64,000 nucleotides of DNA from Brachyhypopomus gauderio (taxonomy: Eukaryota > Chordata > Actinopteri > Gymnotiformes > Hypopomidae), in contig NC_135214.1 in NCBI RefSeq assembly GCF_052324685.1, positions 1,630,317 to 1,694,316 of the forward strand, in the 5' to 3' direction. Both the position numbers and the translations under genes were made by a program. Shown in pieces: positions 12,349 through 24,853 of this stretch. Numbering within the stretch: position 1 is the first letter of the stretch; each line of letters opens with the position of its first letter. Under the pieces are notes generated by a model that had not been told where the DNA came from, did not search any database, and saw only the letters and a program-made list of their open reading frames with translations.

Positions 12349-14872
12349 TAGGGTTCACACACACATAGTGTGGGAACCCTATTGTAATTGTTAGAATTTT
12401 TAGGGTTCACACACATAGTGTGGGAACCCTATTGTAATTGCTCGAGTTTTTCTTATTATTATTATTTTTCAGGCTGTAAAACGCATACTGCAGCCTAGAC
12501 CGTAAGGCCCAGAAACACCAAACTTGGCAGACAGGTGCACCAGAGGTGCAATGAGGGAAACCCAGACAATGACCCACATTGGCCTGATGGTGGCGCTATA
12601 GCGCAGCATTTTGTGTTTTGGTCCATATCTCCTACACCGTAGGTCATAGAAACGAAATTCCACTTCTGATGGATTCCTTGGCTAAAACCAAACAAAAAAG
12701 CCTCAAGGACCCTTTAGCTCCGCCCACTTAGATTTCGAGTTAATTTGCATAATGTGCAAAATCGCACACATCTTTGAGCCCAAACTTGTCCCTGGATTTT
12801 TCACATACATGCACATATGTGGTATCAAAACGTTCAGAAGAGTCTGAACTTTAAAATCTATCCAGCAAAAATGCTAATTTCATCACTACCTAGTCAGTAT
12901 AAGCCAATCAAATGAGAGGGTGTAAACTCAATAGTAAATTTTGCGCATATGAAGCTCTAACTGCAGAAAACTTGCATGCAATGAGATGACACTTCACAGA
13001 CAGCTTCCCTCTGAGGGTCTGGGGCAGCTCGCAGAGGTTGCCATACCTCACCTGCTAGGGGGCGCTATAACATGCAAAAATTTGCCCCATGCACTCAGAT
13101 TGGCCGATCCACATGAAACTTGGCAGACATCATCTATGGGCCTCTGGGAACCAGGTCCTAAAACAGACATGCCATACTTCCAAAATGGCTGACGTAATCG
13201 GCCAATCAGTGATCGGCACGCGTTTGACAGGCTTACCATTGGTCGATCTGCACGAAACCTCTTGGGTGTGGACAAGTGCACACCCCCTATGACATAATCC
13301 AGCTGGGTGTCGATTGGCCACTGGGGGGCGCTATTGCAAATAAAGCAAGTATATCCCCTACATAATTCCACTTGGGAACATGCAATTAGACTCTTTTGAT
13401 TCCTTGCAGTAGTGCGAACAACTTTCCCATTACATGTCCTATTAAAAAATGCACAGTTTATTTAGTTATTAATAGTTTGAAATCATCACTTTTCATACTC
13501 CTCCTAGGATTTTCATACTATCATGTCAAGCAAAGACTTATAATACTCTACAGAGTGTGAAATCAAAAAACAATCCAAAGATTTTGGATTTTAGGACACT
13601 TATACCTGCTAAATATTTTTTTTTTGGACAGCATCGATACATATAATATTCATATTCTTAAAGCTCTTTCATATTTTACCCAATTCTGACCAAAATGCAC
13701 AAGCCCATTCAGAATCCCATCCTGAACAAATTTGTCAAGTTTCATCTAAATCGGTTATCGTATGGCTCTACAGTGCAGTATTGTATACAATGCATAAAAA
13801 TGCATGTAAAGTCCCTCTGTCACCTTCTCCTTCTCACACGCACGCAAGCTGAAACTCACACACTCAGTCTCTCTCACACTCTCACCCACATTCCCCCTCC
13901 CATCTCTGTGCCCTAAGTAAACATTGCTCTGGCTACCTAGAGCTCTCTGTGTCTATGAACCAGGCACACACACATACAGGCGCAAGCAGGCCTTCCTATA
14001 GCATTCACAATGACACTTCCCTAGCCATACCCACCCATATCTCAGTGACTAACACATGCTCATACAAACTGATATTTGGCTTCTTTTTTGTCTCTCTCTC
14101 ACACAAACACACAGACACACACACCTTTATACCTATATGTATGTATAGTTTCTATGTATACTTATGTATGTATGTATTAGTATATGTTGTCATAGTTTGA
14201 GTACATACACTACCACACACACACACACACACACACACTTCTACCTAAATGTATGCAAAGTTTGTATGCATATCTATAGTATATGTATAGTATGTCAGTC
14301 ATGCCAGTGATGTCAGTTACATTAGTCATGTCAGTCATGCCAGTCATGTAAGTCATGTCATGCCAATCATTTCAGTCCAGTCATATCAGTCCAGTCATAT
14401 CAGTCATGTCAGTCAAATCATCAAATCATTACAGTCATGCCAGTTATGTCAGTCATGCCAGTCATGTCAGTCATGTAATGCCAGGCTTTGCAGACTACAT
14501 TCATACATTGAATACACGGGCAGTCATGTTAGGCGTGCTAGGTGTACAAGGAGTGAAATAATAAAACATAGTCTCTGGCTCCCTCAATCTCTCTCTGTCA
14601 GTAATATACAGGCCCAATCATGTATAGACAAGTGTAGGCCTTCCTATACTGTTCACATAGATGCAGCCCTAGCCAGATGTGCTATTTTTGTGTCTCCCTT
14701 TCTGACACACGCAGATGTCATCACACTCTATCTGTAGAGCACACACTGGCCAAACCCAAGCAGCTTATTTTCACTTTTAGGTCTAAAGGACCTTTTGGGC
14801 TTCCTTTTGCCTATTGAGGCCAAAATGCCTATTGGTGTGTGAACCCGCCAATCGCCGCTTGCGGCTATATTT
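12349..14872. repeat. array unit 6 (head A, tail X)
   Basis: Opens with two hairpin modules (12350-12380 and 12402-12430), then an A head and tail X as in unit 1. Private substitutions such as AATGAGAGGGTGTAAACTC near 12911 set its core apart from the other copies. Confidence 0.8.
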
Positions 14873-16646
14873 CTTTCTTATTATTCTTTGTCCCATTTTT
14901 TGACCTAAAACGTATTGTGCAGCCTAGACCGTAATGCCTAGAAACCCCAAACTTGGCAAAAAGGTTCAGTTAACTCCAAGGACCAGATTCCCATACAGGG
15001 ACCCAAATTGGCCTGATGGTGGCGCTATAGCAGACCATATTGACGTTTTGTCCATATCTCCTACACCGTAAGTCCTAGAACCAAAATTCCAGTTCCTATA
15101 CATTCCTTGACTAAATTCAATAGGACAATTAATATACAACCATTAAGCTCCGCCCACTTAGATTTCGAGTTAATTTGCATAATGTGCAAAATCACACACA
15201 TATTTGAGCGCGAACTAGTCCCTGGATTTTTCACATACATGCACATATGTGGTATCAAAACGTTCAGAAGAGTCTGAACTTTAAAATGTATCCAACAAAA
15301 ATGCTAATTTCTTCACTACCTAGTCAGTATAAGCCAATCAAATGAGGGGGCGTAAATTCAATAGTAAATTTTGCGCATATGGAGCTCTAACTTAAGAAAA
15401 CTTGCATGTAATGAGATGGCACTTCACAGACAGCTTCCCTGTGAGGGTCTGGGGCAGCTCGCAGAGGTTGCCATACCTCACCTGCTAGGGGGCGCTATAA
15501 CATGCAAAAATTTGCCCCATGCACTCAGATTGGCCGATCCACATGAAACTTGACAGACATCATCTATGGGCTTCTGGAAACCAGGTCCTAAAGCAGACAT
15601 GCCATACTTCCAAAATGGCTGACGTAATCGGCCAATTAGTGATCGGCACGCGTTTGACAGGCTTACAATTTGTCGATCTGCACGAAACCTCTTGGGTGTG
15701 GACAAGTGCACGCCCCCTATGACATAATCCAGCCGGGTGTCGATTGGCCACTGGGGGGCGCTATTGCAAAAAAAGCAAGCGTATCCCCTACATAATTCCA
15801 CTTGGGAACATGCAATTGGACTCTTTTGATTCCTTGCAGTAGTGCGAACAACTTTCCCATTACATGTCCTATTAAAAAATGCACAGTTTATTTACAGTTA
15901 ATAATAGTTTGAAATCATCACTTTTCATACTCCTCCTAGGATTTTCATACTATCATGTCAAGCAAAGTCTTATAATACTCTACAGAGTGTGAAATCAAAA
16001 AACAATCCAAAGATTTTGGATTTGAGGACACTTATACCTGCTAAATATTTTTTTTATGGACAGCATCGATACATATAATATTCATATTCTTAAAGCTCTT
16101 TCATATTTTACCCAATTCTGACCAAAATGCACAAGCCCATTCAGAATCCCATCCTGAACAAATTTGTCAAGTTTAATCTAAATCGGTTATCGTATGGCTC
16201 TACAGTGCAGTATTATATACAATGCATAAGAATGCATGTAAAGTCCCTCTGTCACCTTCTCCTTCTCACACGCACGCAGCCTGAAACTCACACTCTCAGT
16301 CTCTCTCACACTCTCACCCACATTCCCCCTCCCATCTCTGTGCCCTAAGTAAACATTGCTCTGGCTACCTAGATCTCTCTGTGTCTATGAACCAGGCACA
16401 CACACATACAGGCGCAAGCAGGCCTTCCTATAGCATTCACAATGACACTTCCCTAGCCATACCCACCCATATCTCAGTGACTAACACATGCTCATACAAA
16501 CTGATATTTGGCTTCTTTTTTGTCTCTCTCTCTCACACAAACACACAGACACACACACCTTTATACCTATATGTATGTATAGTTTCTATGTATATTTATG
16601 TATGTATGTATTAGTATATGTTGTCATAGTTTGAATACATATACTA

Positions 16647-16686
<40 letters not shown>

Positions 16687-17416
16687 CTACCTAAATGTAT
16701 GTATAGTTTGTATGCATATCTATAGTATATGTATAGTATATGTCAGTCATACCAGTGATGTCAGTCATATCAGACATGCCAGTCCAGTCATGTCAGTTAT
16801 ATCAGTCATGTTCTGCCAGTCATGTAAGTCATGTCATGCCAATCATTTCAGTCCAGTCATATCAGTCCTATCAGTCATGTCAGTCAAATCTTCAAATCAT
16901 TAGTCATGCCAGTTATGTCAGTCATATCAGTCATGTTAATTTTGTTCGTCATGCCAGAGATGTCATTCCAGTCATGCCAGTCATATCAGTTATGTCAGTA
17001 ATGCCAGTCATGTCAGTCATGCCAGGCTTTGCAGACTACATTCATACTTTGAATACACAGGCAGTCATGTTAGGCGTGCTACGTGTGCAAGGAGTGAAAT
17101 AACAAAGCATAGTCTCTGGCTCCCTCAATCTCTCTCTGTCAGTAATATAGAGGCCCAATCATGTATAGACAAGTGCAGGCCTTCCTATACTGTTCACATA
17201 GATGCAGCTCTAGCCAGATGTGCTATTTTTGTGTCTCCCTTTCTGACACACGCAGATGTCATCACACTCTACATCTGTAGAGCACACACTGGCCAAACCC
17301 AAACAGCTTTTTTTTCACTTTTAGGTCTAAAGGACCTTTTGGGCTTCCTTTTGCCTATTGAGGCCAAAATGCCTATTGGTGTGTGAACCCGCCAATCGCC
17401 GCTTGCGGCTATATTT
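14873..17416. repeat. array unit 7 (head B, tail Y)
   Basis: Third member of the unit 2/4/7 group, with the same private variants and only scattered differences, plus a different (CA)n length near 16650-16684. It ends with the terminal hairpin near 17401-17409. Confidence 0.8.
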
Positions 17417-19210
17417 CTTCTTATTATTATTATTTTTCAGGCTGTAAAACGCATACTGCAGCCTAGACCGTAAGGCCCAGAAACACCAAACTTGTCAGAC
17501 AGGTGCACCAGAGGTGCAATGAGGGAAACCCAGACAATGACCCACATTGGCCTGATGGTGGCGCTATAGCGCAGCATTTTGCGTTTTGGTCCATATCTCC
17601 TACACCGTAGGTCATAGAAACGAAATTCCACTTCTGATGGATTCCTTGGATCAAACAAAACAAAAAAGCCTCTAGGACCCTTTAGCTCCGCCCACTTAGA
17701 TTTCGAGTTAATTTGCATAATGTGCAAAATCACACACATCTTTGAGCGCGAACTAGTCCCTGGATTTTTCACATACATGCACATATGTGGTATCAAAACG
17801 TTCAGAAGAGTCTGAACTTTAAAATGTATCCAACAAAAATGCTAATTTCTTCACTACCTAGTCAGTATAAGCCAATCAAATGAGGGGGCGTAAATTCAAT
17901 AGTAAATTTTGCGCATATGGAGCTCTAACTTAACAAAACTTGCATGTAATGAGATGGCACTTCACAGACAGCTTCCCTGTGAGGGTCTGGGGCAGCTTGC
18001 AGAGGTTGCCATACCTCACCTGCTAGGGGGCGCTATAACATGCAAAAATTTGCCCCATGCACTCAGATTGGCCGATCCACATGAAACTTGGCAGACATCA
18101 TCTATGGGCCTCTGGGAACCAGGTCCTAAAGCAGACATGCCATACTTCCAAAATGGCTGACGTAATCGGCCAATCAGTGATCGGCACGCGTTTGACAGGC
18201 TTACCATTGGTCGATCTGCACGAAACCTCTTGGGTGTGGACAAGTGCACGCCCCCTATGACATAATCCAGCCGGGTGTCGATTGGCCACTGGGGGGCGCT
18301 ATTGCAAAAAAAGCAAGTGTATCCCCTACATAATTCCACTTGGGAACATGCAATTGGACTCTTTTGATTCCTTGCAGTAGTGCGAACAACTTTCCCATTA
18401 CATGTCCTATTAAAAAATGCACAGTTTATTTACAGTTAATAATAGTTTGAAATCATCACTTTTCATACTCCTCCTAGGATTTTCATACTAGCAAAGTCTC
18501 ATGTCAAGCAAAGTCATGTCAAGCAAAGTCTTATAATACTCTACAGAGTGTGAAATCAAAAAACAATCCAAAGATTTTGGATTTGAGGACACTTATACCT
18601 GCTAAATATTTTTTAATGGACAGCATCGATACATATAATATTCATATTCTTAAAGCTCTTTCATATTTTATCCAATTCTGACCAAAATGCACAAGCCCAT
18701 TCAGAATCCCATCCTCAACAAATTTGTCAAGTTTCATCTAAATCGGTTATCGTATGGCTCTACAGTGCAGTATTATATACAATGCATAAAAATGCATGTA
18801 AAGTCCCTCTGTCACCTTCTCCTTCTCACACGCACGCAAGCTGAAACTCACACACTCTCAGTCTCTCTCACACTCTCACCCACATTCCCCCTCCCATCTC
18901 TGTGCCCTAAGTAAACATTGCTCTGGCTACCTAGATCTCTCTGTGTCTATTAAGCAGGCACACACACATACAGGCGCAAGCAGGCCTTCCTATAGCATTC
19001 ACAATGACACTTCCCTAGCCATACCCACCCATATCCCAGTGACTAACACATGCTCATACAAACTGATATTTGGCTTCTTTTTTGTCTCTCTCTCACACAA
19101 ACACACAGACACACACACCTTTATACCTATATGTATGTATAGTTTCTATGTATACTTATGTATGTATGTATGTATTAGTATATGTTGTCATAGTTTGAGT
19201 ACATACACTA

Positions 19211-19280
<70 letters not shown>

Positions 19281-19935
19281 CTACCTAAATGTATGTATAG
19301 TTTGTATGCATATCTGTCCAGTCATAACAGTCATGTCAGTCCAGTCATGTCAGTCATTTCAGTCCAGTCATATCAGTCATGTCAGTCCAGTCATGTCAGA
19401 CATAAGTCATGTCAGTCATATCAGTCATGTCATTACAGTCATGCCAGTCATGTCACTCATTCCAGTTATGTCAGTCATATCAGTCATATTACTTTTGTTC
19501 ATCATGCCAGTGATGTCATTTCAGTCATGCCAGTCATATCAGTTATGTCAGTCATGCCAGTCATGTCAGTCATGTAATGCCAGGCTTTGCAGACTACATT
19601 CATACTTTGAATACACGGGCAGTCATGTTAGGCGTGCAAGGTGTGCAAGGAGTGAATTAACAAAGCATAGTCTCTGGCACCCTCAATCTCTCTCTGTCTG
19701 TAATATACAGGCCCAATCATGTATAGACAAATGCAGGCCTTCCTATATTGTTCACATAGATGCAGCCCTAGCCAGATGTGCTATTTCTGTGTCTCCCTTT
19801 CTGACACACGCAGATGTCATCACACTCTATCTGTAGAGCACACACTGGCCAAACCCAAACAGCTTCTTTTCACTTTTAGGTCTAAAGGACCTTTTGGGCT
19901 TCCTTTTGCCTATTGAGGCCAAAATATGCCTATTT
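17417..19935. repeat. array unit 8 (head A, tail Z, end lost)
   Basis: A head joined to tail Z, a combination not seen in the other copies. A short local duplication (AGCAAAGTCTCATGTCA/AGCAAAGTCATGTCA) lies near 18490-18525. The (CA)n tract at 19213-19278 is long. The usual end with GTGTGTGAACCC and the GCCGCTTGCGGC hairpin is missing; the copy passes directly into hairpin modules. Confidence 0.8.
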
Positions 19936-22627
19936 TTAGGGTTCACACACACATAGTGTGGGAACCCTATTGTAATTGTTAGGATTTTTAGGGTTCACAC
20001 ACACATAGTGTGGGAACCCTATTGTAATTGTTAGGATTTTTAGGGTTCACACACACATAGTGTGGGAACCCTATTGTAATTGTTAGGATTTTTCTTTCTT
20101 ATTCTTTGTCCCATTTTTTGACCTAAAACGTATTGTGCAGCCTAGACCGTAATGCCTAGAAACCCCAAACTTGGCAAAAAGGTTCAGTTAACTCCAAGGA
20201 CCAGATTCCCATACAGGGACCCAAATTGGCCTGATGGTGGCGCTATAGCAGACCATATTGACTTTTTGTCCATATCTCCTACACCGTAAGTCCTAGAACC
20301 AAAATTCCAGTTCCTATACATTCCTTGACTAAATTCAATAGGACAATTAATATACAACCATTAAGCTCCGCCCACTTAGATTTCGAGTTAATTTGCATAA
20401 TGTGCAAAATCACACACATCTTTGAGCGCGAACTAGTCCCTGGATTTTTCACATACATGCACATATGTGGTATCAAAACGTTCAGAAGAGTCTGAACTTT
20501 AAAATGTATCCAACAAAAATGCTAATTTCTTCACTACCTAGTCAGTATAAGCCAATCAAATGAGGGGGCGTAAATTCAATAGTAAATTTTGCGCATATGG
20601 AGCTCTAACTTAAGAAAACTTGCATGTAATGAGATGGCACTTCACAGACAGCTTCCCTGTGAGGGTCTGGGGCAGCTCGCAGAGGTTGCCATACCTCACC
20701 TGCTAGGGGGCGCTATAACATGCAAAAATTTGCCCCATGCACTCAGATTGGCCGATCCACATGAAACTTGGCAGACATCATCTATGGGCCTCTGGGAACC
20801 AGGTCCTAAAGCAGACACTCCATACTTCCAAAATGGCTGACGTAATCGGCCAATCAGTGATCGGCACGCGTTTGACAGGCTTACCATTGGTCGATCTGCA
20901 CGAAACCTCTTGGGTGTGGACAAGTACACGCCCCCTATGACATAATCCAGCCGGGTGTCGATTGGCCACTGGGGGGCGCTATTGCAAAAAAAGCAAGTGT
21001 ATCCCCTACATAATTCCACTTGGGAACATGCAATTGGACTCTTTTGATTCCTTGCAGTAGTGCGAACAACTTTCCCATTACATGTCCTATTAAAAAATGC
21101 ACAGTTTATTTACAGTTAATAATAGTTTGAAATCATCACTTTTCATACTGCTCCTAGGATTTTCATACTATCATGTCAAGCAAAGTCTTATAATACTCTA
21201 CAGAGTGTGAAATCAAAAAACAATCCAAAGATTTTGGATTTGAGGACACTTATACCTGCTAAAAAATTTTTTAATGGACAGCATCAATACATATAATATT
21301 CATATTCTTAAAGCTCTTTCATATTTTATCCAATTCTGACCAAAATGCACAAGCCCATTCAGAATCCCATCCTGAACAAATTTGTCAAGTTTCATCTAAA
21401 TTGGTTATTGTATGGCTCTACAGTGCAGTATTATATACAATGCATAAAAATGCATGTAAAGTCCCTCTGTCACCTTCTCCTTCTCACACGCACGCAAGCT
21501 GAAACTCACACTCTCAGTCTCTCTCACACTCTCACCCACATTCCCCCTCCCATCTCTGTGCCCTAAGTAAACATTGCTCTGGCTACCTAGATCTCTCTGT
21601 GTCTATTAACCAGGCACACACACATACAGGAGCAAGCAGGCCTTCCTATAGCATTCACAATGACACTTCTCTAGCCATACCCACCCATATCCCAGTGACT
21701 AACAGATGCTCATACAAACTGACATTTGGCTTCTTTTTTGTCTCTCTCTCACACAAACACACAGACACACACACCTTTATACCTATATGTATGTATAGTT
21801 TCTATGTATACTTATGTATGTATGTATTAGTATATGTTGTCATAGTTTGAATACATATACTACCACACACACACACACACACACACTTCTACCTAAATGT
21901 ATGTATAGTTTGTATGCATATCTATAGTATATGTATAGTATATGTCAGTCATACCAGTGATGTCAGTCATATCAGACATGCCAGTCCAGTCATGTCAGTT
22001 ATATCAGTCATGTCAGTCATGCCAGTCATGTTCTGCCAGTCATGTAAGTCATGTCATGCCAATCATTTCAGTCCAGTCATATCAGTCCTGTCAGTCAAAT
22101 CTTCAAATCATTACAGTCATGCCAGTTATGTCAGTCATATCAGTCATGTTAATTTTGTTCGTCATGCCAGTGATGTCATTCCAGTCATGCCAGTCATATC
22201 AGTTATGTCAGTAATGCCAGTCATGTCAGTCATGCCAGGCTTTGCAGACTACATTCATACTTTGAATACACAGGCAGTCATGTTAGGCGTGCTACGTGTA
22301 CAAGGAGTGAAATAACAAAGCATAGTCTCTGGCTCCCTCAATCTCTCTCTGTCAGTAATATAGAGGCCCAATCATGTATAGACAAGTGCAGGCCTTCCTA
22401 TACTGTTCACATAGATGCAGCTCTAGCCAGATGTGCTATTTTTGTGTCTCCCTTTCTGACACACGCTGATGTCATCACACTCTACATCTGTAGAGCACAC
22501 ACTGGCCAAACCCAAACAGCTTTTTTTCACTTTTAGGTCTAAAGGACCTTTTGGGCTTCCTTTTGCCTATTGAGGCCAAAATGCCTATTGGTGTGTGAAC
22601 CCGCCAATCGCCGCTTGCGGCTATATT
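19936..22627. repeat. array unit 9 (head B, tail Y), last unit
   Basis: Opens with three consecutive hairpin modules spaced 52 bp apart, then a B head and tail Y. It ends with the terminal hairpin and CTATATT at 22621-22627, after which similarity to the units stops and T-rich unique sequence begins. Confidence 0.8.
19938..20072. repeat. three 52-bp hairpin modules in tandem
   Basis: Each module has a 31-nt imperfect hairpin whose arms are AGGGTTC-CACAC and GTGTG-GAACCCT, followed by an AT-rich spacer (ATTGTAATTG...). Hairpins lie at 19938-19968, 19990-20020 and 20042-20072. Single copies open units 3 (5039-5069) and 5 (9832-9862), and two open unit 6 (12350-12380, 12402-12430). The GGGTTCACACAC arm is also complementary to the GTGTGTGAACCC just before the unit-terminal hairpin. 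Confidence 0.85.
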
Positions 22628-23520
22628 GTTTCTTTTTTTCATTCTTTTTTTTTTCATCTTTTTCCAGATGTATTTTATCCTGCTGTTGAACTTATTTCAG
22701 TGACTGAAGCTTTTATTTCCTACAACAGTGAACCCCTCCGGGGGGGCTGGAGTAAACGTAGCTTCTAAAGATTTTTAAACATGACATCATTGTGTCAGTT
22801 GTTCAGATCATGTCTCCTCAACATCATTTATGGGCGAGGACTGAATCTCGCATAGCTTCACTAAGCTAGCACGACCTGTAGCGGGACATGTGGCATGACC
22901 TGCCTCCCAGAAGCACCGTGTCCTGCTTGCGGCTGGCGTCCCGTGGCGGGCCACACCCCCCCTGCCATCGGGGGAATAGCATGCTCACCCATAATCCCTT
23001 CTCATACCACATTCCCACTTCATTGCAGTGATGAGTCCTCAACCCTATGGGGGGAGGGGGGTGTTGGTCTGGTAAATATATTGCCCCTTTTTTCGGTAAT
23101 TCATCAGATTCCTCTTCTGTGGTTTAACTGCGTTAAGCCCCGGGTGTAGGGTTGGCTGACGGCCCTCACCCCGTGAACCCGGCTCAGAAGTATAAGTGAG
23201 CTGTTATTAGACATAAAGGCGTATTAAGGATGAAAGATTTATGCCCTTTGGTGAGTCTTTGAAGAGCCTAATGCAAAGTAGATAAATCAAATAAGATCCA
23301 CCTTACTGGGGTGGCCATGTAGTGGGAGTTTGTGTACACAGCTTTATGTTGATGTTTGAGGAGAAGATGGGGGAGGTGATTTGCTCCATCTACAAGATGG
23401 CAGCCGTAAATCAAACCCCAGGATGAACTTTTCATGCTCGAGTCCGTCCTGCCGCTAGCGTTCTGCTCATTCACTAACCTGCCTGTTTTCCCTCACCACT
23501 CCTCTCTAAAATGGGACCTT
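22628..23520. other. non-coding stretch, probable cask intron
   Basis: T-rich start, then mixed sequence with a G-run at 23049-23061. No exon with good splice sites and CASK-like protein was found on the + strand, and the short ORFs show no recognisable family. I see nothing I can assign. Confidence 0.4.
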
Positions 23521-23526
23521 TTGAAA

Positions 23527-24285
23527 GGTGATGGGGGGGTGGGGTGATGATGGGGTGATGGTGGGGTGATGGTGGGGGGGTGGTGGGGTGATGGTGGGGT
23601 GGTGGGGTGATGGTGGGGTTATGGTGGGGGGGGTGTCGGTTGGTGGGGTGATGGGGTGGTGGGGTGATGGGGTGGTGGTGGGGTGTTGTGGTGGTGGGGT
23701 GATGGGGTGATGGTGGGGTGGGGTGGTGGGGGGGTAATGGGGTGGTGGGGTGATGGTTGGGTGATGGGGTGTTGTGGTGATGGGGTGGTGGGGGGGTGAT
23801 GGGGTGGTGATGGTGGGGTGGGGTGATGGTGGGGTGTTGTGGTGGTGGGGTGATGGGGTGATGGGGTGGTGTTGTGGTGGTGGGGTGATGGGGTGGTGGT
23901 GGGGTGATGGGGTGGTGTTGGGGTGGTGGGGTGTTGTGGTGATGGGGTGGTGGTGGGGTGATGGGTTGGTGGGGTGATGGGGTGGTGGTGGGGTGTTGGG
24001 GTGGTGGGGTGTTGTGGTGATGGGGTGGTGGTGGGGTGGTGGGGTGATGGGGTGGTGGTGGGGTGTTGGGGTGGTGGGGTGTTGTGGTGATGGGGTGGTG
24101 GGGTGTTGTGGTGGTGGGGGGGTGATGGGGTGGTGGGGTGGTGGTGGGGTGTTGTGGTGGTAGGGTGGTGGGGGGGTGATGGGGTGGTGGTGGGGGGGTG
24201 GTGGGGGGGTGATGGGGTGGTGGGGGGGTGATGGGGTGTTGTTGTGGTGGGGTGGTGGGGGGGTGATGGGGTGGTGGGGTGGTGT
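23527..24285 (+). repeat. G-rich minisatellite, GGTGGGGTGAT-like units
   Basis: About 760 bases built almost only from GGTGGGGTGAT, GGTGGGGTGTT and GGGGTGGT variants, with runs of four to seven G on the + strand and no regular longer period. The + strand is the sense strand of cask, so a transcript through here would be very G-rich and could form G-quadruplexes. The His/Pro/Thr-only ORFs on the opposite strand are products of the repeat. Confidence 0.93.
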
Positions 24286-24787
24286 CCTCCCCTGTTGTGG
24301 CTGCTCCGCCCGCTGACACATTATGGATGCTGCAAACCTCACGCGCGTGTTGCGTAACGGAGTTTTGTCCTCAGCCTCCCTCCCTGGCTCCTCCCAGGCT
24401 TTCTAAGCCCCTCCCCCCCCCAGCAGCCGTGCTAAGCCGCGTGAACCATGCTAAGTCTGTTTGTTTTTCTTGTTTGTGTGTATGTAAAAGCCCAGTGTTG
24501 TAGCACAGCTTTGACTATGAGCCACTGTTCTCTGTGTTGACTGTTGTGCTGTGTCTGAGTCACAGCTCAATGACCCTGCACTGTCCATTTTTCACGCTGT
24601 CTCCTTGCGAATGGCCTCTGTGCATGTAAGTAACACTCTCGCCACTGTGGTCTGTCCTTCTCTAGACTACGTTTGTTGTCATGTCAGCTGTGAGCATGTT
24701 CATCCAGCTCTCACGTGTGCTTATCAGGGACTGTTTCTGTTGAATCAGCAGAACCAAAGCTCTGAACCTGCACTTCATGCACCGTTT

Positions 24788-24853
<66 letters not shown>

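Larger units (their letters stand above)
86..22627. repeat. tandem array of nine 2.2-2.7 kb units
   Basis: Nine direct head-to-tail copies of a complex unit can be followed by the shared landmark AGCTCCGCCCACTTAG, near 352, 2772, 5369, 7569, 10157, 12716, 15146, 17684 and 20364. From head to tail each unit holds a GGTGGCGCTATAGC block, a conserved 1.1-kb core with two further GGCGCTAT blocks, a TC-rich/CA-rich stretch, a (CA)n microsatellite, an array of the nonamer CAGTCATRY, and a tail ending in a GCCGCTTGCGGC hairpin. Most ORFs here recur in every copy in several overlapping frames without protein-like conservation, so I regard the array as non-coding. It lies upstream of the last cask exons and is probably inside a cask intron. 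The source element is not recognised; the paired GTGTGTGAACCC and GGGTTCACACAC arms at junctions suggest a DNA transposon or Helitron-like origin, which is inference. Confidence 0.93.

Noticed and set aside
18943..19836. 297-codon ORF across (CA)n and the nonamer block
   Set aside because: It is made of CA-dinucleotide and 9-bp repeats (His-Thr and SVM-type runs); other units break the same frame.
86..22627. CRISPR-like or bacterial mobile array
   Set aside because: Units are kilobases long and flanked by vertebrate introns. There are no short spaced repeats with unique spacers.
23474..24342. two ~280-codon His/Pro/Thr ORFs on the - strand
   Set aside because: They are translations of the G-rich minisatellite in two frames, and neither has splice or promoter context.
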